Origin: JAJYKC01 sp963823105
GTDB taxonomy: Bacteria; Acidobacteriota; Terriglobia; Bryobacterales; Bryobacteraceae
Assembly: GCA_963823105.1 (NCBI GenBank)
Contig: CAWGKC010000003.1
Coordinates: 191,030 to 255,029, forward strand
DNA: 64,000 nt
Direction: 5' to 3'
Each line of letters begins with the position of its first letter. The first letter of the stretch is position 1. The position numbers and the translations under genes are program-made. The notes under the pieces were generated by a model, which had not been told where the DNA came from, did not search any database, and saw only the letters and a program-made list of their open reading frames with translations. Below are positions 6,298 through 16,061 of the stretch, in pieces.

Positions 6298-8873
6298 ATG
6301 GATATATCCGTGACTCAACCGCGCCGATTTCTCTCGCTCCAGCATATTCTCTTTTTGACGTTTCCATTCGCCGTCTCGTTCCTCGCCCCGCCCGCCCGCG
6401 CGCAACGCGAGCTCGCCGGTTCGGAAAAGGCCGAGCTCGATCTGCGCCGCCTCGCCGTCACCGGCAGCGCGCTGCTGATCGCCGCCCACCCCGACGATGA
6501 GAACACCGCTCTCCTCGCCTGGCTCGCCCGCGGCAGGAAAGTCCGCACCGGCTATCTTTCCGTTACCCGCGGCGAAGGCGGACAAAATCTTATCGGCACG
6601 GAACAGGGCGACGCGATGGGCGTCATTCGCACCCAGGAACTCCTCGCCGCGCGCCGCATCGACGGCGCAGAACAATTCTTCACCCGCGCCATCGACTTCG
6701 GCTTCACCAAAACCCCTCAGGAAGCCATCGAAAAATGGGGCCGCGAGCAAACCCTAAGCGACATCGTCTGGGTCATCCGCCGCTTCCAACCCGACGTCGT
6801 TATCCTCCGTTTCTCCGGCACTCCGCGCGACGGACACGGTCAGCATCAAGCCTCCGCCATCCTCGGGAAAGAAGCCTATTTCGCCGCCGCCGATCCCACC
6901 CGCTTCCCCGAGCAACTCAAGTGGGTCCGTCCCTGGAAAGCGAAGCGCCTCATGTGGAACGCCTTCGCCTTCACCCCCGAACAGCAAAAGGAAGCCGAAA
7001 AACTTCCCGGCCGCATCGAAGTCGATCCCGGCGTCTACGATCCGCTCCTCGGCTATTCTTACCGCCAGATCGCCGGCATGAGCCGCACCATGCATCGCAG
7101 CCAGGGCATGGGCGCAGCCGAACGCCCCGGCGCTTCCAAGGAATTTCTCACCCTCGTCGCCGGCGACGCGCCCACGAAAGATCTCTTCGACGGCGTCGAT
7201 CTCTCCTGGAATCGCATCTCCGGTGGAACGCCCGTCGGCAACGCCCTCGCCAAAGCCATCGAAGTCTTCAATGCGGATCACCCCGAAAACGCCGTCGCGC
7301 CGTTGCTCGAAGCCCGCCGCCTCGCCGCCGTCGCTCGACGATCCTCTCGCCAAGCGCAAACTCGAATCCATCGACGACGCCATCGCCCTCTGCGCCGGCA
7401 TCTGGCTCGAAGCCACCTCCGATCAATACGCCTACGTTCCCGGAGGCTCCGCCAAAATCACCGCCACCGAAGTCAATCGCGGACCCCTCCCCATCGAATC
7501 CCTCGGCGTCGATTTCGAGGGAGCCGTCATCAAGCCCTCCAAACCCCTTCAACCCAACGCCCCGCTCGCCATCGATCTCACCGCCAAGGTCCCCGCCGGC
7601 GCCCCCTATTCTCAACCCTATTGGCTGCGCGAACCGAAACAAGGCGACCGCTATACAGTCTCCGATCCACTCCTCATCGGCCAGCCCGAAAACCCTCCCT
7701 TATATAAGGTCACCTTCCGCTTCCGCTTCGGCGCCGAGCGAAATCGGCGTCTCCCGCCCCGTCGTCTATCGCTTCGTCGATCATCAACGCGGCGAACAAA
7801 CCCGCCCGCTCGCCATCGTCCCGCCCGTCGCCATCGAGCTCGCCAACGCCGCCATGGTCTTCGGTTCCGCCGAACCACGGGAGGTCGAAGTCCAATTGAA
7901 AAGCGCCGCTCCCGCGCAATCCGGCTCCCTGCGCCTCACCGCTCCCGAAGGTTGGAAAATCGATCCGTCTTCCCTCCCGTTCTCGTTCAAGGACGCCGGC
8001 CAGGAATCCGCGCTCCGTTTCCGCGTCTCCCCTCCCTCCGCGGATTCGTCGGGCAAGTTGAAAGCCTCCGCCGAGGTAAATGGCCGAGACATCGCCGTCG
8101 CCACGGACCTCATCGCCTACAGCCACATCCCTCCGCAGTACATGTTCCCGCCCGCGGCCGCGAAGCTCGTGCGCTCCGACATCAAAGTGGACGCCCGCTC
8201 CATCGGCTACATCATGGGAGCCGGCGACGAAGTCCCGGCCGCCCTTCGCCAAATCGGCTGCAACGTGACTCTGCTCAGCCCCGACGACCTCGCCACCGCG
8301 GACCTCACGCGCTTCGAAGCCATCGTCACCGGCATCCGCGCCTACAACGTCCGCCCCGATCTCCGCGCCAACCAGCCCCGCCTTCTCGATTACGTCAAAC
8401 AAGGCGGCACCATGGTCGTGCAGTACAACACTCTCGAAGGCGGCTTCTTCGGCGGCGATCCCCATCTGCTCGATCACGTCGGCCCCTACGAGATCAAATT
8501 CAGCCACGACCGCGTCACCGTCGAAGACGCTCCCGTCAAAGTTCTCGATCCCTCCAGCCCTCTGCTCCACCAGCCCAATGAAATTACCGACCGCGATTTC
8601 ACCGGCTGGATTCAGGAGCGCGGCCTATACTTCGCCCACGACTGGGACCATCGCTACCAGCCCCTCTTTGAAATGCACGACCCCGGCGAAGATCCATTGA
8701 AAGGCGCGACGCTCTTCACCCGCTATGGCAAAGGAGCCTTCGTCTTCACCGCCTTCTCCTGGTTCCGCGAACTGCCCGCCGGCGTCCCCGGAGCCTTCCG
8801 CGTTTTCGCCAACTTGCTCAGTGCCGGAAAAACCACCGCCGGCGCGGCCTTAGCCGCCGGGACCGGCCAGTGA
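6298..8873 (+). CDS. PIG-L family deacetylase, large exported form (two frame breaks)
   Basis: An exported, probably periplasmic protein of about 855 aa once two frame breaks (near 7330 and 7733) are repaired. It has a signal peptide (hydrophobic segment ending PPARAQ). Next comes a PIG-L/LmbE deacetylase domain with the zinc motif AAHPDDE and a downstream GHGQHQ histidine cluster. The middle region is beta-rich, NEW3-like, around PGGSAKITATEVNR. The C-terminal domain of about 250 aa (GIRAYN, then GGTMVVQYN and HDWDHRYQP) looks like a GATase/ThuA-like fold. Family members remove N-acetyl groups from glycan or other substrates; the substrate here is unknown. Its stop overlaps the start of the 50-aa gene, so the gene is coupled to the symporter. 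GTG at 6310 is an alternative start. Confidence 0.8.
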
Positions 8874-9022
8874 TCGAGCTCCCACCCGGGGAGCGCCGCC
8901 CGGTCCTCGACCCTCCGCCGCCGTTCCTTCGCACCTGGCCGCGTGTCTATATGGGCGTTCTGTTCTATCTCGCCTTCGTCATCGTCTCGCTCTATCTCTT
9001 CTCGCGCCTCGTCGCTCCATGA
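8870..9022 (+). CDS. 50-aa single-span membrane protein
   Basis: A 50-residue gene fills exactly the space between PIG-L and the symporter. GTG (8870-8872) overlaps the PIG-L stop, and its TGA (9020-9022) overlaps the symporter ATG. The N-terminal half is proline-rich and charged (ELPPGERRPV, then PPPPFLRTWP). The second half is one hydrophobic helix (VYMGVLFYLAFVIVSLYLFS) ending RLVAP. The two overlaps imply translational coupling and equimolar production with the transporter. I infer a small accessory subunit or assembly factor of the SSS transporter, by analogy with small partners of other solute symporters. No characterised homologue comes to mind. Confidence 0.7.
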   Translation: MIELPPGERRPVLDPPPPFLRTWPRVYMGVLFYLAFVIVSLYLFSRLVAP

Positions 9023-10722
9023 GACCGCTCGATTGGATCGTCATGGCCGGATGGCTGTCCTTCATCGTTTCCTACGGCCTCTATCGCGGACGCGGCAGCG
9101 ACACCACCGGCAAGTACATGCTCGCCGGCCGATCAATGCCCTGGTACGCCATGGGCCTCTCCATCATGGCCACCCAGGCCAGCGCCATCACCTTCATCTC
9201 CACCACCGGCCAATCCTACGTCGATGGCATGCGCTTCGTCCAGTTCTATTTCGGCCTTCCCGTGGCCATGGTGATCCTCTCCGCCACCGCCGTCCCGATC
9301 TTCCATCGCGCCAAAGTCTACACCGCCTACGAGTATCTCGAACAGCGTTTCGACGCCAAAACCCGCGCCCTTGTCAGCGGCATCTTCCTCCTGCAGCGCG
9401 GCCTCGCCGCCGGTTTTTCTCTCTACGCCCCCGCCGTCGTTCTCTCCGTGATCCTCGGCTGGTCGGATCACCTCACCACCGTCATCATGGGCTCGCTCGT
9501 CGTAACCTACACCGCCCTCGGCGGCATCAAAGCCGTCACCTGGGCCGACGTGCAACAGATGTCGCTGATTTTTTGCTCGCTTATCGTCGCCCTGTTCATG
9601 GCCGTGCATCTGCTCCCGCACGACGTTTCCTTCCTCGACGCCATACGCCTCGCCGGCGCCGCCGGCCGCCTCAACGCCGTGAATCTCCACTTCGATTGGA
9701 ACGACCGTTACAACGTCTGGAGCGGCCTCATCGGCGGCATGTTCCTCGCCCTCGCCTATTTCGGCTGCGATCAAAGCCAGGTCCAGCGCTATCTCACCGG
9801 AAAAAACGTCGCCCAAAGCCGCCTCAGCCTGCTGTTCAACGCCGTCGCCAAAATCCCGATGCAGTTCTTCATCCTCTTCATCGGCGCGATGGTCTTCGTC
9901 TTATTCCACTTCGAGCGCCCGCCCATGCTGTTTCATCCGGTCGATCAGAAGCGCGTCGAACGCCTGGCCGGCTACGCCCCCGTGGAACGCACTTACGAAA
10001 AAGCCTTCGCCGCCCGCGAAGCCGCCGCCCGCGGCTACCTCGCCGGCCGCCGCTCCGGCGACGCCGCCCAAGCCTCCGGCGATCTCGCCCGCTACCGCGC
10101 AGCCCAGCGCGATTTCGACGCCGCCCGCGCCGACGGCTTGCGTTTAGCCGGCGGCGGCAACGACACCAACTTCATCTTCCTGTCGTTCGTGACCCGCTAT
10201 CTTCCCGCCGGCCTCGTCGGCCTCATCGTCGCCGTCATCTTCTCGGCGGCGATGTCGTCCACTTCCGGCGAGATCAACTCCCTCGCCACCGTCACCATCA
10301 TCGATATCTATCGCCGCCACTTCCGCAAGAACGCGACGGACCATCATTACCTGATGGCCTCCCGCCTCGCCACCGTTTTTTGGGGCGCCTATGCCATGAC
10401 CTTCGCCGGCTTCGGCCGCAACTTCGGCGCCCTCATCGAGGCCGTAAATATGGTTGGCTCGCTATTCTACGGCGGCCTGCTCGGCGTCTTCGTTCTGGCG
10501 TTTTTCTTCAAACGCACCACCGGCGATGGAGCCTTCTACGGCGTCCTCGCCGGGGAAGCCGCCATCTTCGCCACCAGCCTGTTCACCAACATCTCGTTCC
10601 TGTGGTTCAACGTGATCGGCTGCGTGGTCGTCGTCGCCACCGGCACGGCGATCTCGCGCGGCGGGAGCTACAGACCCTTCTTGCCCAAAAACTCCACCAG
10701 GTCCACCACCCGCATCGAGTAG
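9019..10722 (+). CDS. sodium:solute symporter (SSS family)
   Basis: A 567-aa inner-membrane transporter of the SSS (SLC5-like) family with about 13 predicted membrane spans. Characteristic stretches include the first-helix loop with YMLAGRSMPWY, the ATQASAITFI helix, TALGGIKAVTWADV and the SAAMSSTSGEINSLA segment near residue 415, which carries sodium-site residues. An inserted, alanine- and charge-rich loop of about 70 residues (near 320-385) is larger than usual. The position behind an exported PIG-L deacetylase suggests uptake of a sugar, amino sugar or other product of that enzyme. The last 18 residues overlap the convergent GAPDH 3' end by 55 bp. Confidence 0.88.
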   Translation: MRPLDWIVMAGWLSFIVSYGLYRGRGSDTTGKYMLAGRSMPWYAMGLSIMATQASAITFISTTGQSYVDGMRFVQFYFGLPVAMVILSATAVPIFHRAKVYTAYEYLEQRFDAKTRALVSGIFLLQRGLAAGFSLYAPAVVLSVILGWSDHLTTVIMGSLVVTYTALGGIKAVTWADVQQMSLIFCSLIVALFMAVHLLPHDVSFLDAIRLAGAAGRLNAVNLHFDWNDRYNVWSGLIGGMFLALAYFGCDQSQVQRYLTGKNVAQSRLSLLFNAVAKIPMQFFILFIGAMVFVLFHFERPPMLFHPVDQKRVERLAGYAPVERTYEKAFAAREAAARGYLAGRRSGDAAQASGDLARYRAAQRDFDAARADGLRLAGGGNDTNFIFLSFVTRYLPAGLVGLIVAVIFSAAMSSTSGEINSLATVTIIDIYRRHFRKNATDHHYLMASRLATVFWGAYAMTFAGFGRNFGALIEAVNMVGSLFYGGLLGVFVLAFFFKRTTGDGAFYGVLAGEAAIFATSLFTNISFLWFNVIGCVVVVATGTAISRGGSYRPFLPKNSTRSTTRIE

Positions 10723-11676
10723 CCCCACTCGTTGTCGTACCAGGAAACCACCTTCAGCAGGTTCCCGCCCAGCACTTTGGTAAGCAGCCCATCCACGATC
10801 GAGCTGTTCGGATTGTGCAGCATATCGGTCGACACCACCGGGTCTTCCGTATACGCCAGAATCCCCTTCATCGGCCCTTCCGCCGCCGCTTTCAACGCCG
10901 CGTTCACTTCCCCGGCCGTCGTGTCCTTCGACGTCACGACAACCAGATCCACCACCGAAACGTCCGGCGTCGGCACGCGCATCGCGTAGCCGTCCAGCTT
11001 GCCCTTCAACTTCGGCAGCACCAGGCTCACCGCTTTCGCCGCGCCCGTCGTCGTCGGAATCATGTTCAACGCCGCCGCCCGCGCGCGCCGCAGATCCTTG
11101 TGCGGAAAATCCAGCACGTGCTGGTCGTTGGTGTAGCTGTGGATCGTCGTCATCGAGCCTTTCTCGATGCCAAAATTCTCGTCGATCACTTTCGCCACCG
11201 GCGCCAGACAGTTCGTCGTGCAGGAGGCGTTCGAGATGACGTTATGCTTGGCCGGATCGTAGGCCGCGTCGTTGACGCCCAGCACGATCGTGATGTCCTC
11301 GTTCTTGGCCGGCGCCGAAATAATCACCTTCTTCACGCTTCCGCGCAGGTGCTTGGCCGCGTCCTTGGCCTCGGTGAAGCGCCCGGTCGATTCCACCACC
11401 ACCTGCGCGCCCAGCGAACTCCAGTCGAGCTCCGCCGGATCCTTAATCGCGAAGATCCGTGATCCGCTTCCCGCCCACGACGATCGAATCGCCGTCGACC
11501 TTCACTTCCCGGTCCAGCGGCCCCAATATCGAGTCGTACTTCAAAAGGTGCGCGAGCGTCTTGGTGTCGGTCAAATCGTTGGCGGCCACGAATTCCACGT
11601 TCGGGTTATCGATCCCCGCCCGGACAACATTCCGCCCAATACGGCCGAAGCCGTTAATGCCTACTTTAATTGCCAT
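10668..11676 (-). CDS. gap: glyceraldehyde-3-phosphate dehydrogenase, type I (one frame break)
   Basis: A glycolytic NAD-dependent GAPDH of about 336 aa after repairing one frame break near 11448. The first 74 codons (AIKVGINGFGRIGRNVVRAG, Rossmann motif) end in a false stop after GGKRIT. The next frame continues FAIKDPAELDWSS and carries the active-site SNASCTTNCLAPV, the TGAAKAVSLVLP loop and the terminal SWYDNEWGYS. All catalytic features are intact, and this is normally an indispensable enzyme, so a one-base sequencing insertion (GATCTT where GTCTT is expected) is the likeliest cause. It is 12 bp downstream of the radical SAM gene and probably cotranscribed with it. Confidence 0.93.
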
Positions 11677-11688
11677 ATATTTCTTATT

Positions 11689-12750
11689 CTACCGTCCCCG
11701 GGCCGTCTTCATCCCCTCGATCCGCACCAACCCCGGCGCGCCTCCGCGCTCCGTCCTCCAGCGCCGCGCCTCCGCGCCTTCCGGCAGCAACCGGTTCACC
11801 ACTGCGCCGATGGCCATCGAGCCTCTCACCAGATGCCCCACCCGCAACGGCCCGGCGACCCGCAACCCGCCCACCCAATGCAGTCCCGCGCTGATCGAGC
11901 ATCCGCACTGGCTGCAATCCGGCGCGCCTCCGAACACGCAAGGCTCCACCATCGTCCGCAAATCGGCGCTGTAGTTGGCCGACATCCGCGAGAAGATGCA
12001 CTCGCCCGGATTCGCCGGCGGCTTGAGAAACGCCCGTGCCATCCCGTCCGGCAGCATCAGCTTCGGATACCGCCGCGAAAGCGCCGGCAATTGTTCCGCC
12101 AGCGCCAAGCGGTCCTCCGGCGTCAGAGTCTCCACGCTTCGCTCTCCGACCTGCGGCGTGTACACGCTGAACCAGATGCAATGCACCTCCGGCCGCGCGC
12201 TCCAGAAAGCCAGAAACTCGTCCAGATAACCCGGCCGCTGCATGTGCGCGCGCACGATCGTGCAATGGATGTTAATCTTCCCGCCCTCGACGTTTTTCAG
12301 GATTCGCGCGTAGGTGGCCGGTTTGCGACGCACATCGTGGTCGGCCGGTAATCCATCCACGGAAACCGCGATGGTCACGCGCGGCAACGCCATCCACTCC
12401 CGCGGAATCGGAATCACCGCGCTCGTCACCACCATCGTGAACCGCCCCTGGCGGCTCAACTCCGGCAGCACCCGGCTCAACTCCCGATGCCGGATCAGCG
12501 GCTCGCCGCCAACGAGTGAAACATGCACCGGATCGTGCCGCTCCACCGTCCGCAAAATCCCATCGACCAGCGCGTCCCCCCGAAAATCGGCCAGCTCGCG
12601 CAGCCGCCGCCCCTCCCCCAAATGCGAATCGCCGTAAGCGTAACACCCAGGGCAATTCAGCGGACACTCCCGCGTAATCTCAATCGACAACAGCGGAATC
12701 CTGCCCCGTAAAATCTTCCCCCACGACTGAACGAAGTGAAGCGGCTTCAT
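11689..12750 (-). CDS. radical SAM protein with C-terminal cysteine cluster
   Basis: A 353-aa radical SAM enzyme. The 4Fe-4S motif CPLNCPGC (CxxxCxxC) is at about residues 29-36, followed by the SAM-binding VSLVGGEPLIRH. The TIM-barrel part ends with a cysteine-rich tail (CIFSR, then PCVFGGAPDCSQCGCS) that probably binds auxiliary clusters, as in SPASM/twitch proteins. No membrane segment is seen. The substrate is unknown. An adjacent peptide precursor, which would suggest RiPP maturation, was not found. The ATG at 12750 was chosen over an upstream TTG at 12777. It lies immediately upstream of gap on the same strand. Confidence 0.85.
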   Translation of the reverse strand: MKPLHFVQSWGKILRGRIPLLSIEITRECPLNCPGCYAYGDSHLGEGRRLRELADFRGDALVDGILRTVERHDPVHVSLVGGEPLIRHRELSRVLPELSRQGRFTMVVTSAVIPIPREWMALPRVTIAVSVDGLPADHDVRRKPATYARILKNVEGGKINIHCTIVRAHMQRPGYLDEFLAFWSARPEVHCIWFSVYTPQVGERSVETLTPEDRLALAEQLPALSRRYPKLMLPDGMARAFLKPPANPGECIFSRMSANYSADLRTMVEPCVFGGAPDCSQCGCSISAGLHWVGGLRVAGPLRVGHLVRGSMAIGAVVNRLLPEGAEARRWRTERGGAPGLVRIEGMKTARGR

Positions 12751-12834
12751 AGTCTCGTTCCGGCGCACCGCCGACAAGACTATGGATGCGCCCCGCTCCC
12801 GCTACGTTGCTATCGCTTCGTAAATGTGCCCGCC

Positions 12835-13633
12835 TCAGTGTGGCGCCAGATTCGGCACCGTGCTCCCGCCCAGGCCCGCGTATTCCTCCTTCACCTTCAC
12901 CACCTTCCCCCCGCTAAAAGTGATGAACGTGATCTTGCCCGGCGGCTCGCCGTAAATCCAATCCTCGTAATCGGCGCCGTCTCGCGATTGCCGGTCCTTG
13001 GTTCGCGGCTTGCCCATCGCCATCACCACCTCGTCGCGGTCCATCCCCTCCACCGCCCGCTTATCCTTAATCGCGCTCTGCATCGCCGGCGGCAGCGTCG
13101 ACACGTAATCCACCGTCGCGCTCCCTTTTTCGAAATCGAGGATCGGCGCCAGGATCTTCTTCAAATCCGCGCTCTGCAACCGCGGCACCGGCCCGTGAAA
13201 CAAAATCGCCAGCGTCGTCCCACCCGGCGCGTTCGTGCCCTGGCCGCCCATCGGTCCCGGCATCGGCCCGCCCATGCTCCCCTGGACGTTGTCGTACCAA
13301 TGCCGCCCGCCCTTATATCCATGATTGAACTGCAGCACGATCCGGTCGCTGTCGAAGCTGATCTCGGTGATCTGCACCTCGTCGCCGACGCGCGCCGCAA
13401 CGCCCCGGTCCTTGCTCAACGTCTGCCACAAGCCGCGAATCGAAGTCCCCGTTGCGCTCATAGGGCAGCGCCTTCCTCGACCTCGGAAACAACACCTTCG
13501 CCTTCCCGTACTCGGCTTCGATCCCGCGCAGAATGTCTACCTTGTCTTCGTCGGTCAGCGTTTTCGATTCCGCCCGCAACGCCGGCGCCATCGCCATCGC
13601 CGCCGCCATCGCCCAAACGCCCGTCTTACTCAT
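12835..13633 (-). CDS. exported protein with BamE/SmpA-like end (one frame break)
   Basis: About 265 aa after joining two frames near 13440. The N-terminus is a signal peptide (MSKTGVWAMAAAMAMAPALRA). The middle has a Gly/Met/Pro-rich loop (QGSMGGPMPGPMGGQG) and an ILFHGPVPRL strand. The last 70 residues (GMDRDEVVMAMGKP, then YEDWIYGEPPGKITFITF) match the small alpha-beta fold of BamE/SmpA-type envelope proteins, usually a binding module. It starts inside the CAAX protease gene (8-bp overlap, ATGAGTAA), so the two are translationally coupled. Periplasmic location is inferred; the function is not known. Confidence 0.65.
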
Positions 13634-14489
13634 CGCCCGCCAGCCATGGAATCTGGTGCAACACCGGGACCTTGTAAATATAGACGAACAACGCCGCCAC
13701 CGCCATCGTCGTAAACAAGCTGCCCTCCGGCCCATAATCGCCGCCGCTCCACAGCGCGCCCACCCTCGGGTGAACCGCGTGTCCCGTAACTTCCATTGTA
13801 AACCCGCTCAAATTGACGCCCAGCATCGGCAGCGTCCAGTTCCACCCGAAGTGAAGCCCGATCGGCAGCCACAAATCGCCGCTGCGGAAAAACGCGACAC
13901 CGAGCAACAACCCCCACGCCACGGTGTTGGCGAGCCCCACCGCGCTTACGTTCTGATTGTTCAAATGCGCGACGCCGAACAACACCGCCATCGGAATAAT
14001 CGTCGCGTAGCGGCCCATGTGCCGCGCCATCACCTGGAACGCGTAGCCGCGAAACAGCAGCTCCTCGCCCACCGCCCCGAACAGCAGCACGATCGAAACG
14101 AACAGCACGCTCGCCCAATGCAGCCGCCCATCGCCGACGCGATCGTACGCCCCCTCGCCCGTCGACAGGGGAAGCAGCACCACCAGCGCCGCCGCCGCGA
14201 TGCCTCCGCCGATCCCCAGCAGCAGATTCCGCCGCGACGCCGCGCTCCAACCCAATCCCAGCCCCGCCAGCCGCCCATCCTCGTAAATTCGCATCGCCAG
14301 GGCATTCGCCACCGCCGCCGCGGCGAACGTCCCCAGCGCCGCCGTCACGAAGTACCCCGCCACCGGCATCATCAGCACCGGAAAAATCGTCATCCCCAAA
14401 ATCGCCATCAACGCGAACACCGCCACGCGCAACAAAAATGCGAAGCGCGAGCTCGTCGCGGATTCCTTCGGTGGCAATACTTGAGTCAT
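13626..14489 (-). CDS. CPBP/CAAX-type intramembrane protease
   Basis: A 287-aa polytopic inner-membrane protein with about eight hydrophobic segments. It carries the CPBP motifs in order: EELLFRGY (EExxxR) near residue 141, MAVLFGVAHLN (FxxxH) near 170 and GLHFGWN (HxxxN) near 207. These residues form the intramembrane glutamic protease site of the Rce1/MroQ superfamily. Bacterial members act in prenyl-protein-like processing, bacteriocin self-immunity or peptide maturation; nothing here narrows that down. The ATG at 14489 follows an AGAGACGC stretch with weak Shine-Dalgarno. It is followed with overlap by the exported BamE-like gene. Confidence 0.85.
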   Translation of the reverse strand: MTQVLPPKESATSSRFAFLLRVAVFALMAILGMTIFPVLMMPVAGYFVTAALGTFAAAAVANALAMRIYEDGRLAGLGLGWSAASRRNLLLGIGGGIAAAALVVLLPLSTGEGAYDRVGDGRLHWASVLFVSIVLLFGAVGEELLFRGYAFQVMARHMGRYATIIPMAVLFGVAHLNNQNVSAVGLANTVAWGLLLGVAFFRSGDLWLPIGLHFGWNWTLPMLGVNLSGFTMEVTGHAVHPRVGALWSGGDYGPEGSLFTTMAVAALFVYIYKVPVLHQIPWLAGDE

Positions 14490-14514
14490 GCGTCTCTGGT
14501 AAGCATAATCGTTT

Positions 14515-14853
14515 CTACCGCGCCGCGCCGCTTTGAAGATACTCGACGATCTGCCACAGCCGCTCGTCGGGCAATTGCGAAAACGAAGGCATCCCCGCGG
14601 TGCGCGATCCGTTTCGCAAAACCCAGAGCAGCGCGCCCGGCTCCGCTCGTTTCACCCTCTCCACCGCCAGCGCCGGAGCCTTCCCCATGCCTTCTCCCTC
14701 GGCTCCGTGGCACTGCGCGCAATGCCTCTCGAACAATTTCCTCCCCGCCCGCCGCGCGCTTTCGTTTCCCGCGTACGGATTCAAAGCCGCCTCATGCGGC
14801 GCGTGCTGTAAGAGATCTCCCGTCACCAACAGGATCCACATCAAAATCTTCAC
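14515..14853 (-). CDS. monoheme c-type cytochrome
   Basis: A 112-aa exported cytochrome c. GTG at 14853 has GGAGGT 4 nt before it. A hydrophobic leader (ILMWILLVTGDLLQ) precedes the domain. Heme attachment is at CAQCH (about residue 45), and the distal methionine is probably in TAGMPSFSQLPD. The short fold belongs to the mono/diheme variant class that shuttles electrons in the periplasm. The ribosome binding site lies inside the stop region of the upstream gene, so the two are coupled. A heme-containing redox partner for that outer-membrane-like protein is possible but unproven. Confidence 0.82.
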   Translation of the reverse strand: MKILMWILLVTGDLLQHAPHEAALNPYAGNESARRAGRKLFERHCAQCHGAEGEGMGKAPALAVERVKRAEPGALLWVLRNGSRTAGMPSFSQLPDERLWQIVEYLQSGAAR

Positions 14854-14855
14854 GG

Positions 14856-15725
14856 TTACCTCCACAGCCCGCGCAGCGCGCGTCCAAATTGGCTGATTTC
14901 GTACGACACGCCGAAGCGCAGCAAAAACGGAGCGCTCGTCGCCGTCAACCCGAATCCCGGCGAAAGCTTCAACGTCACCCCCGACGGCAATTCCCACGAG
15001 ATCGTCGGCGCGGCGTAGTGCGAAGTATCGGCCAGCCCGAACGCGCCCGCTGTCCCCAGTCCGCCGTAAAACTCTACGCCCACGCGGAAATTCTCGGCGC
15101 ACCACGCGCACTCCTCCGGCCGCGCCTCCAACCCCAGCGACCGGCTCGCCCCCGCCGCATAGCCGAACTCCAACGGCCCGTGCGCCAGATTTTTCTCCAA
15201 AATGAAATTCTCCGAAACGTTCCATCCCCGGAAATTGCTGCTCAGGATCAGCTTCCCCTCCAGCTCCCTCTGTTTCACCCCGCGCGCCTCCGCGTTCCAA
15301 ACCGCCAGATCCCCCTGGCTGTCGTTACCCACCACTTCCATCAGCGTTTTGTCCGCCTGATTTATATCCTCGAATTCGAGATAAAACACCGGGTTGATCC
15401 AGTGCTCCCGCTTCAGCGGCCGCAACCGGTTCTCCCAACGGAACCCGGTGAAGATCGTGCTGTCGCCGCCCGTCGCCTGCCCGTCCAAATAAACCTCCGT
15501 CGTCCACCATCCCGTAAGACCATATTCCAGCTCCGCCGCCGTGCCCAAGAACCGGTTTCCGCCGTACGGTTTCCCCATGGCGTTCGAGAACTCGATCTCC
15601 AGATTTCCCGCCTCCTCCATCTGTTGGCTGTAGGTCACGAAATAGGGCGGCTCGGCCCCGTGGAGAGCGAACGGGATCGAAATCAGGATTGCGGCTTGGA
15701 TTATGTGTTTGCAAGTGAGTTGCAT
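14856..15725 (-). CDS. exported hypothetical protein, possible outer-membrane beta-barrel
   Basis: A 289-aa protein with a signal peptide (IIQAAILISIPFALHGA). The mature part consists of alternating amphipathic strands with many aromatic residues at strand ends (WWTTEVYLDG, then FTGFRWENRL and FLLRFGVSYEIS), which suggests a beta-barrel. I do not recognise the family. ATG 15725 was chosen because the signal peptide begins there; a TTG extends the frame to 15776. Its last codons contain the ribosome binding site for the cytochrome c gene two bases downstream. Barrel plus cytochrome could serve electron or small-molecule exchange, which is inference only. Confidence 0.6.
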   Translation of the reverse strand: MQLTCKHIIQAAILISIPFALHGAEPPYFVTYSQQMEEAGNLEIEFSNAMGKPYGGNRFLGTAAELEYGLTGWWTTEVYLDGQATGGDSTIFTGFRWENRLRPLKREHWINPVFYLEFEDINQADKTLMEVVGNDSQGDLAVWNAEARGVKQRELEGKLILSSNFRGWNVSENFILEKNLAHGPLEFGYAAGASRSLGLEARPEECAWCAENFRVGVEFYGGLGTAGAFGLADTSHYAAPTISWELPSGVTLKLSPGFGLTATSAPFLLRFGVSYEISQFGRALRGLWR

Positions 15726-15850
15726 AAGCCAGTCCAGGGTAACCGGCTGGCTTGAGAGCAAGAAACATGTTTTCAACGAAGTGCGAAATATCAGATCGGA
15801 ATAGTCTAATATACGATCTTGAACGGTCCTAGATCGCCATTAATCGAAGA

Positions 15851-16045
15851 TTATTTAGGTCCTAGTTCGCCCGATAGCAAGAGCTGCGAGACGTAAGCAA
15901 GAACAGCGCGGCGCTCGGGCGATAGAAAAACTCCCCCGCTGAAGCCTCCCACGATCGAGAAAATCAGGAGCAAAAGTTCCACCCAAAACGTTCCCGTCCG
16001 CCCGAGTGCGAGACTCAGCGGCGAACCAACGCAGATTGTCGACAT
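15851..16045 (-). CDS. possible 64-aa membrane protein
   Basis: A short frame with one strong hydrophobic segment (FWVELLLLIFSIVGGFSGGV) followed by a polar helix. A purine-poor start (GGGGCCTGTATGA before ATG) gives weak support for translation. It sits between the barrel-like gene and the SRPBCC gene on the same strand. No homologue is recognised. A competing frame one base off also stays open for the same length, so coding is uncertain. Confidence 0.3.
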   Translation of the reverse strand: MSTICVGSPLSLALGRTGTFWVELLLLIFSIVGGFSGGVFLSPERRAVLAYVSQLLLSGELGPK

Positions 16046-16061
16046 TCATACAGGCCCCAAC

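Noticed and set aside
6735..8873. Long plus-strand open frame of 712 codons
   Set aside because: Its first part is a proline- and arginine-rich shadow of the PIG-L gene; only the stretch after about 7740 is the true protein. The rest of the real product is in other frames.
11440..11455. Programmed frameshift in GAPDH
   Set aside because: No slippery heptamer or downstream structure is apparent, GAPDH is not known to use one, and many unrelated genes here have similar breaks.
8943..11462. 839-codon plus-strand frame
   Set aside because: Its arginine/histidine-rich content is a shadow of the SSS symporter and GAPDH genes.
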